In this document: positions 34,632 to 43,870 of the stretch, piece by piece
How positions within the stretch are numbered: position 1 is the stretch's first letter
Layout of the letters: every line of letters begins with the position of its first letter
Origin: CAWBRT01 sp963819175
GTDB taxonomy: Bacteria; Acidobacteriota; Terriglobia; Terriglobales; Acidobacteriaceae
DNA: 64,000 nucleotides
Assembly: GCA_963819175.1 (NCBI GenBank)
Contig: CAWFVJ010000022.1
Coordinates: forward strand, 119,316-183,315
Direction of reading: 5' to 3'
The notes under the pieces: generated by a model
The model's input: the letters and a program-made list of their open reading frames with translations, nothing else
What the model was told of the DNA's origin: nothing
Databases searched by the model: none
Position numbers and translations under genes: made by a program

Positions 34632-35666
34632 ATGGAAACAATTCTTTTTGTTGCTCATACGGAAGCGGATGGCCTGGTGGCAAAACCAGCGCTGGAAGCG
34701 CTTGGCGCCGCTATTGAACTGGCAGCCGCGCTGGGCGGTTCGTCGTTGGTGGCGGGACTCTACGGAGCGCAGGTAGATCCTGCGGCGGATCAACTGGCCA
34801 ACTGCGGCGCTGCGAGATTTCTGGGCGTGGCCGCTCCCGAATTTGCCCAGGCGCGCTATGCCACCGACGCCGCCGCGGTCGAGTCGCTGGTCCGTGCGGC
34901 GCAAGCCACCATTGTCGTCAGCGCCGATACCTCGCGGGTGGCGCGCGTGCTGCCCGGCGTCTCGCACCGACTCGGCGGACGTGTCGACACGCATGTGAAC
35001 AGCATCCAGGTCGAGGGCGGAGTCTTGCGCGTGACGCGCTGGTTCTACCGTCAGCGAATGGTTGCGGAACTGGCGCGCACGCAGCGTCCATGGCTGCTCG
35101 CACTGGATACGGGCTGCCACGCCGCCTACCAGGGAGCGCCGGGAAAGGCCGCGGCGGAGTTGATTCCGGTTGCACTCACGGACAGTCACACACGTACGAC
35201 GGTCACCGGACTGCGCTCCCCCGGCACTACGCAGCAAACCATCCGCCCGGACGCCAAGCTGCTGTTCGTCGCAGGTGCGGGATGGACCAAGAAGCAAAAG
35301 GACGGGCAGGCACACGCCAAGGAAGCCGAGCAGCTAATTCTGGGGTTCCTCGATTGCTCGCTGGCATCGCTCGGCGGCAGCAAGTCGCTGGTGGATTTGA
35401 GCGGCGAAGGAGAGGCCGTGCTCGGCTTCATGAGCCACATGAATCAGGTGGGCCAAACCGGCGCTACGCCGCGCCATCCCAAGGGCCTTTCCACCTGCTG
35501 CCACGGCGAAGAACCTCACGTCGTGGGCTGGCGATTCATCAACGAACGCCGCGCCGTCAATCTCGACCCCAACTGTGGATGGGCGCGCGGCAAGGCCGAC
35601 GTGCTCTACGTGGCCGATGCGTTCGAGGTGATGCGCAAGGTCAATGAGCTGATGGGAAAGGGGTAG
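34632..35666 (+). CDS. etfA: Electron transfer flavoprotein, alpha subunit (divergent)
   Basis: 344 aa. The N-terminal part (ETILFVAHTEADGLVAKPALEALGAAIELAAALGG) and domain order match ETF alpha/FixB. The FAD-domain region has VGQTG, but the following segment is unusual: it reads TPRHPKGLSTCCHGEEPHV, with adjacent cysteines, where typical ETF alpha continues to the IAVGISGAIQH stretch. The terminal AVNLDPNCGWARGKADVLYVADAFEVM corresponds to the family's INKDPxAPIF...DYGIVGDLFEV. I therefore regard it as an ETF alpha of a divergent, perhaps acidobacterial, branch. It completes the dehydrogenase-ETF-quinone electron path encoded from 27267 to here. Confidence 0.82.
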   Translation: METILFVAHTEADGLVAKPALEALGAAIELAAALGGSSLVAGLYGAQVDPAADQLANCGAARFLGVAAPEFAQARYATDAAAVESLVRAAQATIVVSADTSRVARVLPGVSHRLGGRVDTHVNSIQVEGGVLRVTRWFYRQRMVAELARTQRPWLLALDTGCHAAYQGAPGKAAAELIPVALTDSHTRTTVTGLRSPGTTQQTIRPDAKLLFVAGAGWTKKQKDGQAHAKEAEQLILGFLDCSLASLGGSKSLVDLSGEGEAVLGFMSHMNQVGQTGATPRHPKGLSTCCHGEEPHVVGWRFINERRAVNLDPNCGWARGKADVLYVADAFEVMRKVNELMGKG

Positions 35667-35699
35667 GCGGGAGCAAGTCCCATATTGCTGTATCCGACT

Positions 35700-35978
35700 C
35701 TCAAGAAAATGTCATGGCGACCGGAGCGCACGTGCGCCTCTGGCCGGAGCAGCGACGCTGCGTACCCGGCATGATGTTTAACAGCAAGAAGCTGGGTTGG
35801 GCGCGGAGTGGAGCCACCCTTTGTTATTCAGCAGTAGAAACAAAAGGTGGCTCGACTACGCTCGCCATGACAAGTCAAATTTGTTGAGATACACCATTAG
35901 CGAACCGCTCTAGAGCGACTCTCGCCCCCACATTCCGTCGATCCCACATTAGCCAACTGCGGGCAAATGTGGGCCACC
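35700..35978. repeat. Intergenic repeats
   Basis: A gtcatggcgaccggagcg...gctcgccatgac inverted unit (35711-35873) and cccacattagcc...aaatgtgggccacc (35942-35978). No gene is visible from 35667 to 36015. Confidence 0.68.
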
Positions 35979-36015
35979 AAATTTTTGTTTGGCTGAGATA
36001 CCATCCCCAACAAGG

Positions 36016-36756
36016 CTAGCCGTCCGCCTGGTAAATCTCGTACTGATGGGTGTGAACGATTTTGCGCAGGGAGTCCACCTTCTCGATAACGTGCTGCTCG
36101 AAGGGCGCGTTGTAAATGACGTACACCGGGCGAGGATGGCGAGCGAGCGAGATTCGCAAGTTGTCGATGACAGTCGAGAGCACGTAATCGGGGAACGGAT
36201 TGAAAAGGTAGACGATCAGCGGATCAGGCGGAAACTGGAATTCGCGAGCGTCGAGGCAGATCGAATGCGCGTCGATCCTGCTGCCGTTTTCCCTGAGCCG
36301 GGCTAGGTTTTCCTCGGCGACGGCATGAAGCTCGGCCTGCACCTCCACGCCAATGATGTGCTGAAACGGGTACGCAGCGGCCAGCAGCAGCGCTCTTCCC
36401 TTCCCCGAGCCAAGGTCGATGAAGGTGAACGACGTGAAGTCGACTCGCGCCAGTTGTTGAAGGATTTCGGAGAATTCAGCCGGAACCGTTGGCTGATAAA
36501 GACGCTCGGTAAAAACCTCGCGCAGACGGATGCCCCAACTCAGGCGAGCCCAGGTGGTATCGAAGCCGTAATCGCAATCGTAGTCGATGTCGCCAAAGCG
36601 GCTGCGCCGGCGCTCCGGCATGCTGTCACGCAACAGGCTCCAGCCTTGTGCCGCGAGATAGGCGAGCGATTTGCGGAAGCCCCGCGCTCGCAGGGAATCA
36701 CGGGCCCATCGCATGAACAACGGACCGAGTTCCAGATTCTGGTTCTCGTCTTCCAC
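36016..36756 (-). CDS. Class I SAM-dependent methyltransferase-like protein
   Basis: 246 aa. Motif I of the SAM-binding fold is clear (FTFIDLGSGKGRALLLAA, about residues 110-127), followed by the acidic end of beta2 (IIGVEVQAELHAVA), a motif near SICLDAREFQFP and the LIVYLFNPFP of beta4. The arrangement resembles the class I methyltransferases often annotated only as hypothetical; the substrate is unknown. The N-terminal 100 residues are helical, with a charged CDYGFDTTWARLS stretch. It is monocistronic on the minus strand. Confidence 0.75.
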   Translation of the reverse strand: MEDENQNLELGPLFMRWARDSLRARGFRKSLAYLAAQGWSLLRDSMPERRRSRFGDIDYDCDYGFDTTWARLSWGIRLREVFTERLYQPTVPAEFSEILQQLARVDFTSFTFIDLGSGKGRALLLAAAYPFQHIIGVEVQAELHAVAEENLARLRENGSRIDAHSICLDAREFQFPPDPLIVYLFNPFPDYVLSTVIDNLRISLARHPRPVYVIYNAPFEQHVIEKVDSLRKIVHTHQYEIYQADG

Positions 36757-36859
36757 CGCTTGATTATGCGCGCTTCCTCACCTTTTTGGGTACCGGGTCG
36801 CGCCCAGCGGGTCCGTGCTTCCGGGTTATGAAACAGCTTCGGCGCCGCAGAGATCTTGG

Positions 36860-37189
36860 CTATCCGTGATGAGCTCTTCCCGTCCCGGTAAGCGCCGGAG
36901 CGGAACTGTGAGCGAAGGCTTCATCCAACGGGCTTCGCTTCCCGCCTGGCAGGGCCGAGAACGAGATTGCGCAAACCTGGCTGCTCTGCTGTTGTGCGCG
37001 CTCGGCATCGCGGGCATCCTGCTCGATCGAATTGTCCATAAGGAGAAAGACTTTGCTGACGCCTTCAAAGACAACGGCGACCGAAAGCAGCAGCATGCGA
37101 AGCAGCGCGGTCAGGGCTTTTCCACCACAATTCAGAAATATTGTCGCTTGGCGTGCGAGTTTCTGTTGTGTCTTGGTCATATGTTCCAT
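36860..37189 (-). CDS. Possible small membrane-associated protein
   Basis: 109 aa from the ATG at 37189, preceded by a G-rich stretch. One hydrophobic segment (ALTALLRMLLLSVAVVFEGVS, about residues 23-43) is preceded by a basic helix (MTKTQQKLARQATIF) and followed by an acidic one (DNSIEQDARDAERAQQQ). After residue 70 the sequence looks random. No family recognised; it could be non-coding. Confidence 0.35.
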   Translation of the reverse strand: MEHMTKTQQKLARQATIFLNCGGKALTALLRMLLLSVAVVFEGVSKVFLLMDNSIEQDARDAERAQQQSSQVCAISFSALPGGKRSPLDEAFAHSSAPALTGTGRAHHG

Positions 37190-37529
37190 TCGGAGTCGAG
37201 CCCCCCTTTGGGCACCCCAGCGTGGGGTTCTTCCAATGCATGAGCTTTCGCAGTCGCGGCAATTTGGATCAATCACAGCAACTGGAAACACATCGGATTC
37301 GACACACGAGAACGCCCAAGAGAGTAGATGCTGGAGACCATGGCCGGAGTTGCTTCAGGCGTGACGCGGACGCCTAACCTATTGATTCTACGTGCTTCAG
37401 GAAACAGCCCGGCTTCAGAAGCCGAGTGCTTCGGGCAGAGCTCCGCGCTCTCCAGCGCAGGCGTATCGTGATGCGATGTATACAACCTGAATTCTTAACC
37501 TGCGTGAGCAAATGATTTTCCCCTCTCTC

Positions 37530-37543
37530 GTGACTTTGGTCAT
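37530..37543. promoter_or_regulatory. Possible Crp/Fnr-like dyad upstream of the RIC gene
   Basis: GTGACTTTGGTCAT resembles the GTGA-N6-TCAC sites of the cytochrome region with one arm mismatch. It lies about 120 bases before the RIC start codon. A weak call on its own. Confidence 0.3.
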
Positions 37544-37663
37544 CGTGCCAGCGGACATCCTCTCTTAGATTACGAACAGGCGCGAATCAGCTGATTCACT
37601 TCAGCCGGCGCAATCTCACTTGCCGCCCGCACTCGAACGCGGCTGTATACGGAGTAATTCAAA

Positions 37664-38395
37664 ATGGCTATCGACACCACCAAAACCGTTCGCGAGTTCG
37701 TACTCGAACTTCCGTCTTCCACCAATGTTTTCGAACAGCTCGGAATCGATTACTGCTGTGGCGGGCAAAAGCCGCTGGCCGAGGCATGCGCCGCGGCCGG
37801 AAAGAAGCTGGACAACCTGACGGCCGCGCTGGAGCGGCTGCAATCCGAACAACAGACAAGAACCGCACCGGAGAGCAACTGGACTGTGCTACCTCTGTAT
37901 GACCTGATCGAACACATCAAGAGCACGCATCACGCCTACATCCGCGAGCAGATTCCGAACATCGAGGCGCTGCTGGATAAAGTCAACGCCAAGCACGGAG
38001 CCAATCATCCCGAGCTCGCGGGTGTCCGCGACAAGTTTGACGCGCTGGCCGATGAACTCGGCCCGCACCTGATGAAAGAGGAACAGATACTGTTCCCCTA
38101 CATCGCGCGCCTGGAAGAGAGTTCGGAGCAGCATGAGCCGGCGCCGCCTTCCTGCTTCGGTTCGGTCGAAAACCCGATCCGCATGATGATGTCCGAGCAC
38201 GACAATGCGGGCGAGGCGCTGCGCGAAATGCGCAGACTGACGGCCGATTACAAGGTGCCGGAAGACGCCTGCACCAGCTTCCGCGCGCTCTACCGGCTGT
38301 TGCAGGAGTTTGAGGCCGACCTTCACCAGCACATTCACAAGGAAAACAACATCCTGTTCCCGCGGGCGGTGCAAACGTGCCGGGCAGCCGCGTAG
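37664..38395 (+). CDS. Iron-sulfur cluster repair di-iron protein (RIC/ScdA/YtfE)
   Basis: 243 aa. The N-terminal ScdA domain (TVREFVLELPSSTNVFEQLGIDYCCGGQKPLAEAC, with the CCGG motif) is followed by a hemerythrin-like four-helix bundle. Its di-iron ligands are visible in STHHAYIREQ, HLMKEEQILFPYI, MMSEHDNAGEAL and HQHIHKENNILFPRAV. RIC proteins repair Fe-S clusters damaged by nitric oxide or oxidants. This fits a respiratory organism with FNR-type regulators. The gene stands alone; a possible Crp/Fnr dyad lies upstream and a terminator downstream. Confidence 0.92.
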   Translation: MAIDTTKTVREFVLELPSSTNVFEQLGIDYCCGGQKPLAEACAAAGKKLDNLTAALERLQSEQQTRTAPESNWTVLPLYDLIEHIKSTHHAYIREQIPNIEALLDKVNAKHGANHPELAGVRDKFDALADELGPHLMKEEQILFPYIARLEESSEQHEPAPPSCFGSVENPIRMMMSEHDNAGEALREMRRLTADYKVPEDACTSFRALYRLLQEFEADLHQHIHKENNILFPRAVQTCRAAA

Positions 38396-38542
38396 CGGAG
38401 CGGTTTGAATTTTTGGCAGGGAGGTGGCTTACGAGGGGATTACGGTAATTTTGCCGGCGGGGTACGATCAATGCCTTAGTCGCCGTGATAACTCTTGTTG
38501 TATTATCACTACAGTTATTAGATAGTAACTTTCCTCTCATTC

Positions 38543-38576
38543 AACCCCGCCGCCAACCAGCGCGGGGTTATTTTTT
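38543..38576 (+). terminator. Rho-independent terminator
   Basis: Stem aaccccgc / gcggggtt with an 11-base loop, followed by a run of six T. It lies 148 bases after the RIC stop codon. No gene lies between 38396 and 38644. Confidence 0.75.
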
Positions 38577-38644
38577 GGCTGGATTCTGCCGACAAGCAAG
38601 AGCGGCGATAAGCGTGGCGCAGGCGAGAGGTGCAGGTCAGGTCG

Positions 38645-39272
38645 TCACGCAGCCTGAATCGCGCTGGTTACACTAGTACCTCGCGGGCGAACGGGGACGA
38701 AAGCCAATCCTGTCGCGAGCCGGAAATTGTTCTGCGTTTTTCCGGCGATCTCCGTCATCAGGTAGTCCGCCTGAATGCCCCGAAGCGAGATGCGGGCGTA
38801 AGTCTCATCTCGAAACCGCCGCCCATAGCAGTTGCAAGGCCGGACGATTGGTCTTGAACTCCGGCGGCACTCGCATTCAGTTGGGCTCCGCCCACCAGAG
38901 GCGTGGACAAATATGTTGCCTCGGTGGGTGCGGAAGGTCAGCCGAGGCCCCATCAGGATGCTGTAAAGCTTGAGATCTGCACCAAACTGGCTGCCGTATG
39001 CTGCGCTGAAAGCCGTGACCAGAGCGAGTGAGTGACCAAAGTTGTACTGCAGGTCAGCGGCCCACCCATTGAGGTTGGGTCCGCCGCCAGAAGCAGAATT
39101 CAGCGTCTGGAAAGAATACCCACCAACAGATCAACCGCACCAGCTCGTGCAGAGAGTCCAAAGGGGCCACCGGAGCCGAGGCCGCCGCCTGCGCGAAAGC
39201 GTCATTCGCTCCAATCGCAAACATGGTCAGCAGGACCGCTATTCCCAACGTTCGTGTTCGTTTTATGTGCAC
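38645..39272 (-). pseudogene. Outer-membrane beta-barrel protein gene with several frameshifts
   Basis: A signal peptide (IKRTRTLGIAVLLTMFAIGA, start GTG at 39272 with an agaagaga site) is followed, in shifting frames, by segments typical of a small beta-barrel: GYSFQTLNSASGGGPNLNGW, ADLQYNFGHSLALVTAFSAA, LKLYSILMGPRLTFR, VGGAQLNASAAG, then the family-like ending IQADYLMTEIAGKTQNN and LATGLAF. At least three single-base shifts are needed. All parts of the barrel are there in order and nothing is missing, so sequencing error is about as likely as real decay. It starts 15 bases after the end of the gene at 39287, suggesting an operon. Confidence 0.6.
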
Positions 39273-39286
39273 GTTTCTTCTCTCTT

Positions 39287-39735
39287 CTAGTGGGTGACGG
39301 TGATATTGAAAGTTATCGATCCTTGCACCGCTCCCGCCGAATGGGCAACTATCGTGACGGGATAAGTCCCTGGCGAGGTGCTTTGCTGAACATTGGTAAT
39401 GGGGGTATTCGGTGATCCACCGCATCCCACACCGAGCACCAGGGCCAGCAACAGCGCCAACCCAAGCACGCCCAGCAGCCAACGACGCTTACCGCGCCTG
39501 CCGGCGAAAGGCAGCAGGCAAACAGCAGGCAACACGACGGCGAGGGTCCATGGCGAGTTGTAAGGTCCCCTGTAGCCCAAAATTTCCAACCGGGTAGTTG
39601 TAATCGTGACGGTTACCGTCACCGGCAGACTCGCCGGGTCCACCTGATCTGGAGAGAAGATGCACTGCGCGCCCGTCGGCAGACCCAAGCAACTGAACGT
39701 AATCGGAGTCGTCAGGGTTACGTATCCGTTCCCTC
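39287..39735 (-). pseudogene. C-terminal fragment of an Ig-like-repeat surface protein
   Basis: Reads GYVTLTTPITFSC, then LPTGAQCIFSPDQVDPASLPV and a membrane-anchor stretch (LLGVLGLALLLALVLGVGCGG), then GTYPVTIVAHSAG to ITFNITVTH. This is the usual end of the large Ig-like-repeat exported proteins of acidobacteria. Upstream of about 39735 the repeat pattern stops abruptly and is replaced by the start of the divergent gene at 39758, so the N-terminal bulk is missing. Confidence 0.6.
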
Positions 39736-39757
39736 AAACGGTTGTTGGAGCTGTTCT

Positions 39758-42700
39758 GTGGAGGCGTTCCGTGATCAAGTCCTGCCCCAGTCGCCGCACA
39801 TTGTGGCGTGCCCTAAGGTTTTACTCGTTCTTGTCTGCGTTCTAGCAATCGGGCTCTCCGTCAGTGGCAGCCCTTTGCCGCAGGGCGCTTCGCAAGGCCC
39901 CACATCTATATCGACGACGGTCGCAGTCTGCTGTCCAATTACGTGGGGCCGAAGGATGTGGTCCAGGCGCTTACCTCGGCAGGCCGCCCGCTCTCGCTGG
40001 CTGCGGCCGATTTTAACGAGGATAGCGTCAACGATCTGGCGGTCGGCTACGCTGCGCCCGGCCGGGGCATTGTTGCGCTCTACAAGGGCAATCTCGATGC
40101 CTTCGCGCCGCAGAGCCACGAATCGTTTCTGGGTATCAGCCAGAACCGTTTCCCGTCTCCATTCTTCCTGGAATTGGGGCTGTTGCAGGTACCAGTTCAA
40201 CCGGACTTTTTGGGTGCAGGCCAGTTGATTGGCGACAACCGCATAGACCTGATTGTCGGTGCTCGCGGCGATAGCTCCCTGTACGTTTTTCCCGGAAAAG
40301 GCAATCTGACGTTCGACTTTCCCAGCGTCGTAACCTTGCCCGGAAAGATCACCTCCATGGCTACCGGCAAGTTGGGCGCCGGCAGCAAGTTCACCCAGAT
40401 TCTGGTTGGCATCACCACGGCCAATGGGTCGGCGTTGCTGGTCTTAACCGGATCGGATGAGGGACTGGTTCTTGGGGCCGCTTATCCTCTGCAGGCTCCG
40501 GCTACCGCGTTTGCTTTCGGCGACCTCAACAACGACACTCGCGGCGATGCGGCTATTGTTTCCGGCGGTAATCTCTTTATTCTTGATGGCCGCGCGTTGA
40601 ACCCGGCCACCAGCAACAGCAGTGGGCTGGAAGCAGTGTCCCTGCCGTTTTCGGTCAGTTCCATAGCACTGGGGTCTTTTGCCTTTGACCGCAACCCCGG
40701 CTTGCAGATGGCGTTGCTCTCTCCCGATGGAAATGTTTATATCGTGGCCCACAGCGCCTTTGATCCGCGTCCTTTTACCGCGGATGAAATGCAGGCCAAG
40801 CGGCTAACGCGTGGGCGTAACACACAGGCATCTGCCAATCACGCAGGCGCTGCTACCTGGAGCGTGATCGAGACCATTCCGGCGGTAGGTGTCTCCAACA
40901 ATCCCCGCACTCCGGCGCTGTTGATGCGCACCCGAATCTCCAGCAACGGCAGCGATGACATCCTGGTGCTGAACCCCGCCGCCAGCCAGATGGTGATTGT
41001 CTCTCACCCTAACCCCAGGCATGGCTTGGCTGCTCAAACAGACGGTTCATTTGCGCCGGGGGCCGCGTCAGTGCGCTTCTATGGAACCGGAACGCCGGTG
41101 GCGGCGCTCGCGATGCGTGTGAATATCGACGCGCGGCCAGGATTGGTGGTGCTTCACCAGGGCCAACTGGCTCCTTCGGTAATGATGCCGCTGCCGGACC
41201 CCACCTTCCTGGTCAACACCATGACCGATCTGGTGTCGGCAAATCCAAGTGCGTGCCTGCTTGGTTTAGCGGGCCAGTGCAGCCTGCGCCAAGCCGTCAT
41301 TGAAGCCAACACGATGTACGGCGTTGACACCATACTGGTTCCGTCTGGGACTTTTACCCTGACGATTGCTCCCGTTGAAGGTGAGCACAAGGCGCTCCAC
41401 GGCCATCTGGACATCCTCGACGGCGTGAACATTATTGGCGACGGTCCAGGCAACACCATTATTCAGGCTGGCACGGACCAGACCAATGGTATCGACAAGG
41501 TCTTTTCCATCAATCCAAACCTGGATACGGCTTTTGATACCAGCTTCAGCAACCTGACAATCCGCTATGGACGCAACGTTAATTCCTACGGTGTCGGCGA
41601 TGACTATGGTGGCGCTTTCGACTGGGAGGCAACCGGTACAGGGAACTTGTTCCTAACCAACTGCGTGATTGCCTACAGTTCCACAGTCCATAACGATGGT
41701 GGCGGAATTTTCGCGAGCAACCTCCTTCCTGGACAGAGCGGCGGGGTCACCATATCGCTCAGCCAGATCCAGTACAACAGTACGAGTGTGGAGGGCGAGT
41801 CCGGAGTCGGCGGGGGCCTCTACCTGGCGGGCGACACGAGCCTCGCGATGAGTGGCACCGATGTCAGCCACAACCAATCCCTTGCGGGCGATGCCGACGG
41901 CGGCGGAATTTACATCGGTTTCCCCACGACGGGGAAAGCTCCTCCTTCAATCGTCATTAATGGTGCAAGCACCATCTCCAACAATACGACCAAGCATAAT
42001 GGTGGAGGAATCTACACGCTTGCAGGTTTGACGATTAACCAGGCAACCGTCATCAGCAATAACACGGCTGGTGGCGATGGCGGCGGACTCTGGAGCAACC
42101 TAGCGGATCCGCCGACTCCTCAGTCTGTCACGCTCTCCAAGGTAAACATCACCGGGAACAGCGCCTCGGGGAGCGGCGGCGGCATTCACGTAGATAGCCT
42201 TCCTGCTCCAGCAAACAACCTCAGCATCAGCTTCAGCCGGTTTGTAGGGAATACTGCGGCTAACGGAAGCAACCTCAACAACGTTGCCGGATCGGTCACT
42301 GCGATCGATAACTGGTGGGACACCAACACGCCGGCGAACACCATCAATGGCACCGTTACATACGATCCCTACATCGTCCTAACCAATACCGCCAGCCCGG
42401 CCAAGCTCCAAATTACACAGCCCGCGCTCCTAACGGCCGACATGAGCATGGACAATCATGGCAACCCCGTAGGCATCACCAATCTCGACCTGATTGTCGG
42501 GCTGCCCATCAGCTTTAATAACGCAGTGCTGGGAGCGCTTTCGGGCGCAACCACGCCGCTTGATTCGAACGCTCAGGCCACGGCTACCTACACTGCGGGC
42601 GGCGCGGGCGGGAACGGCTCTGCGGATGCCAAAGTAGACAACACAACGGTCACCGCTTCCATCACGATCCTGCAACCGCCCTCCATCACCAAGAGCTTCA

Positions 42701-43865
42701 ATCCAACTACGGTTGCCGTAAATTCGCCCAGCACGATTACGTTCAGCATCAACAACGGGAATTCGGTCGCAATCAATGCGAGCTTCACCGATACGCCGCT
42801 GCCGGGGAATATGGTGGTGGCCAGCACGCCGAACGTAGTCAATGGTTGCGGCGGCACGGTCACGGCAACTGCCGGAGCTGGCATCATCAGTTTCTCGAAT
42901 CCTGCGTTGCCGGTCGGCCCCTGCGCCATCACGGTTAACGTGCAGAGCAGTGCGGACGGTGTTCTCCCCAACCTCGTGACCATCAACTCCACGGATGCCG
43001 GCAACGGCAACTACTCTTCGGCGAACCTGACAGTCATCAACCCGCCAACGATTTTGAAGGCGTTTGGCGCGGCCACCATTCCGGCGAACAGCACCACCAG
43101 TCTGACGTTCACGCTCCACAGCACCAACGCCAACTTGACCCTGACGGGAGTTGCCTTCACGGACAGCCTGCCGGCGGGCTTGGTGGTGGCTATGCCCAAT
43201 AGTCTGAGCAGCACCTGTAGCGGCACGCCCACTACGGCCGACGGGGCTTCCAGTGTTAGCCTGGCGGGCGCAAGCCTCGCTCCGGGCGCCACCTGCACGG
43301 TCTCCGTGAACGTGATCGGCACGACCGCTGGCGTAAAGAACAACAGCGTACAGGTGACTTCGACCAATGGCGGCACCGGCAACACCTCTAACGCCAGCGT
43401 TACGGTGGTAGCACCTCCGATGATCATCAAGTTGTTTGGGGCGGCCAGCATCCCGCTGACCGGCTCGACCTCGTTGAGCTTCACCGTTCAGAACAACAAC
43501 TCGACGGTTGGACTAACTGGTGTTGGTTTCATCGATACATTGCCCGCAGGCTTGGCCATCTCCACCCCCAATGGACTGAGCGGTCCGTGCGGCGGCGGGA
43601 CCATTACGGCGACGTCGGGAACGAACCTGATCTCCCTGGTGGGAGCCGCGCTGCCGACCGGATCTTGCACCTTCAGCGTCAATGTGGACGGTATTCTGGC
43701 GGGCCAGCAGAACAACCTCACAAGTGTCGTGACCTCAAACGAAGGCGGATCGGGCGCGGCGGCTTCGGCCAGCATCACGGTAGTAGCGCCGCCGGCGATT
43801 TCCAAGGCCTTCAGCCCCAACGTCATTTCTTTGAATGGCAACAGTACGTTGACCTTTGTCGTGGG
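39758..43865 (+). CDS. Large exported FG-GAP / beta-helix / DUF11 surface protein, truncated
   Basis: About 1,370 residues readable. A signal peptide (VLLVLVCVLAIGLSVSGS) starts in one frame. After a shift near 39900-39940, the main frame begins with YIDDGRSLLSNYVGPKDVV. Domains in order: FG-GAP/VCBS-like repeats (AAADFNEDSVNDLAVGY, AFGDLNNDTRGDAAIV); a CSLRQAVIEAN segment that opens a right-handed beta-helix with GGG turns (DGGGIFASN, DGGGLWSN); and three to four DUF11-type repeats of about 120 residues (ITKSFNPTTVAVNSPSTITF, ILKAFGAATIP, IIKLFGAASIP, ISKAFSPNVIS). The last repeat stops after GNSTLTFVV, where the next gene begins. Probably a large cell-surface adhesin or matrix protein, here without its C-terminus. 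Confidence 0.75.
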
Positions 43866-43870
43866 TAACC

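Larger units (their letters stand above)
36757..37663. other. Long gap with one doubtful small gene
   Basis: Apart from the doubtful minus-strand frame at 36860-37189 and the dyad at 37530-37543, I see no repeat of the known families and no convincing gene in these 900 bases. The only unusual feature is a lower GC content at 37480-37570. Confidence 0.5.

Noticed and set aside
36325..36831. Plus-strand frame of 168 codons
   Set aside because: Antisense to the methyltransferase gene, whose SAM motif is clear.
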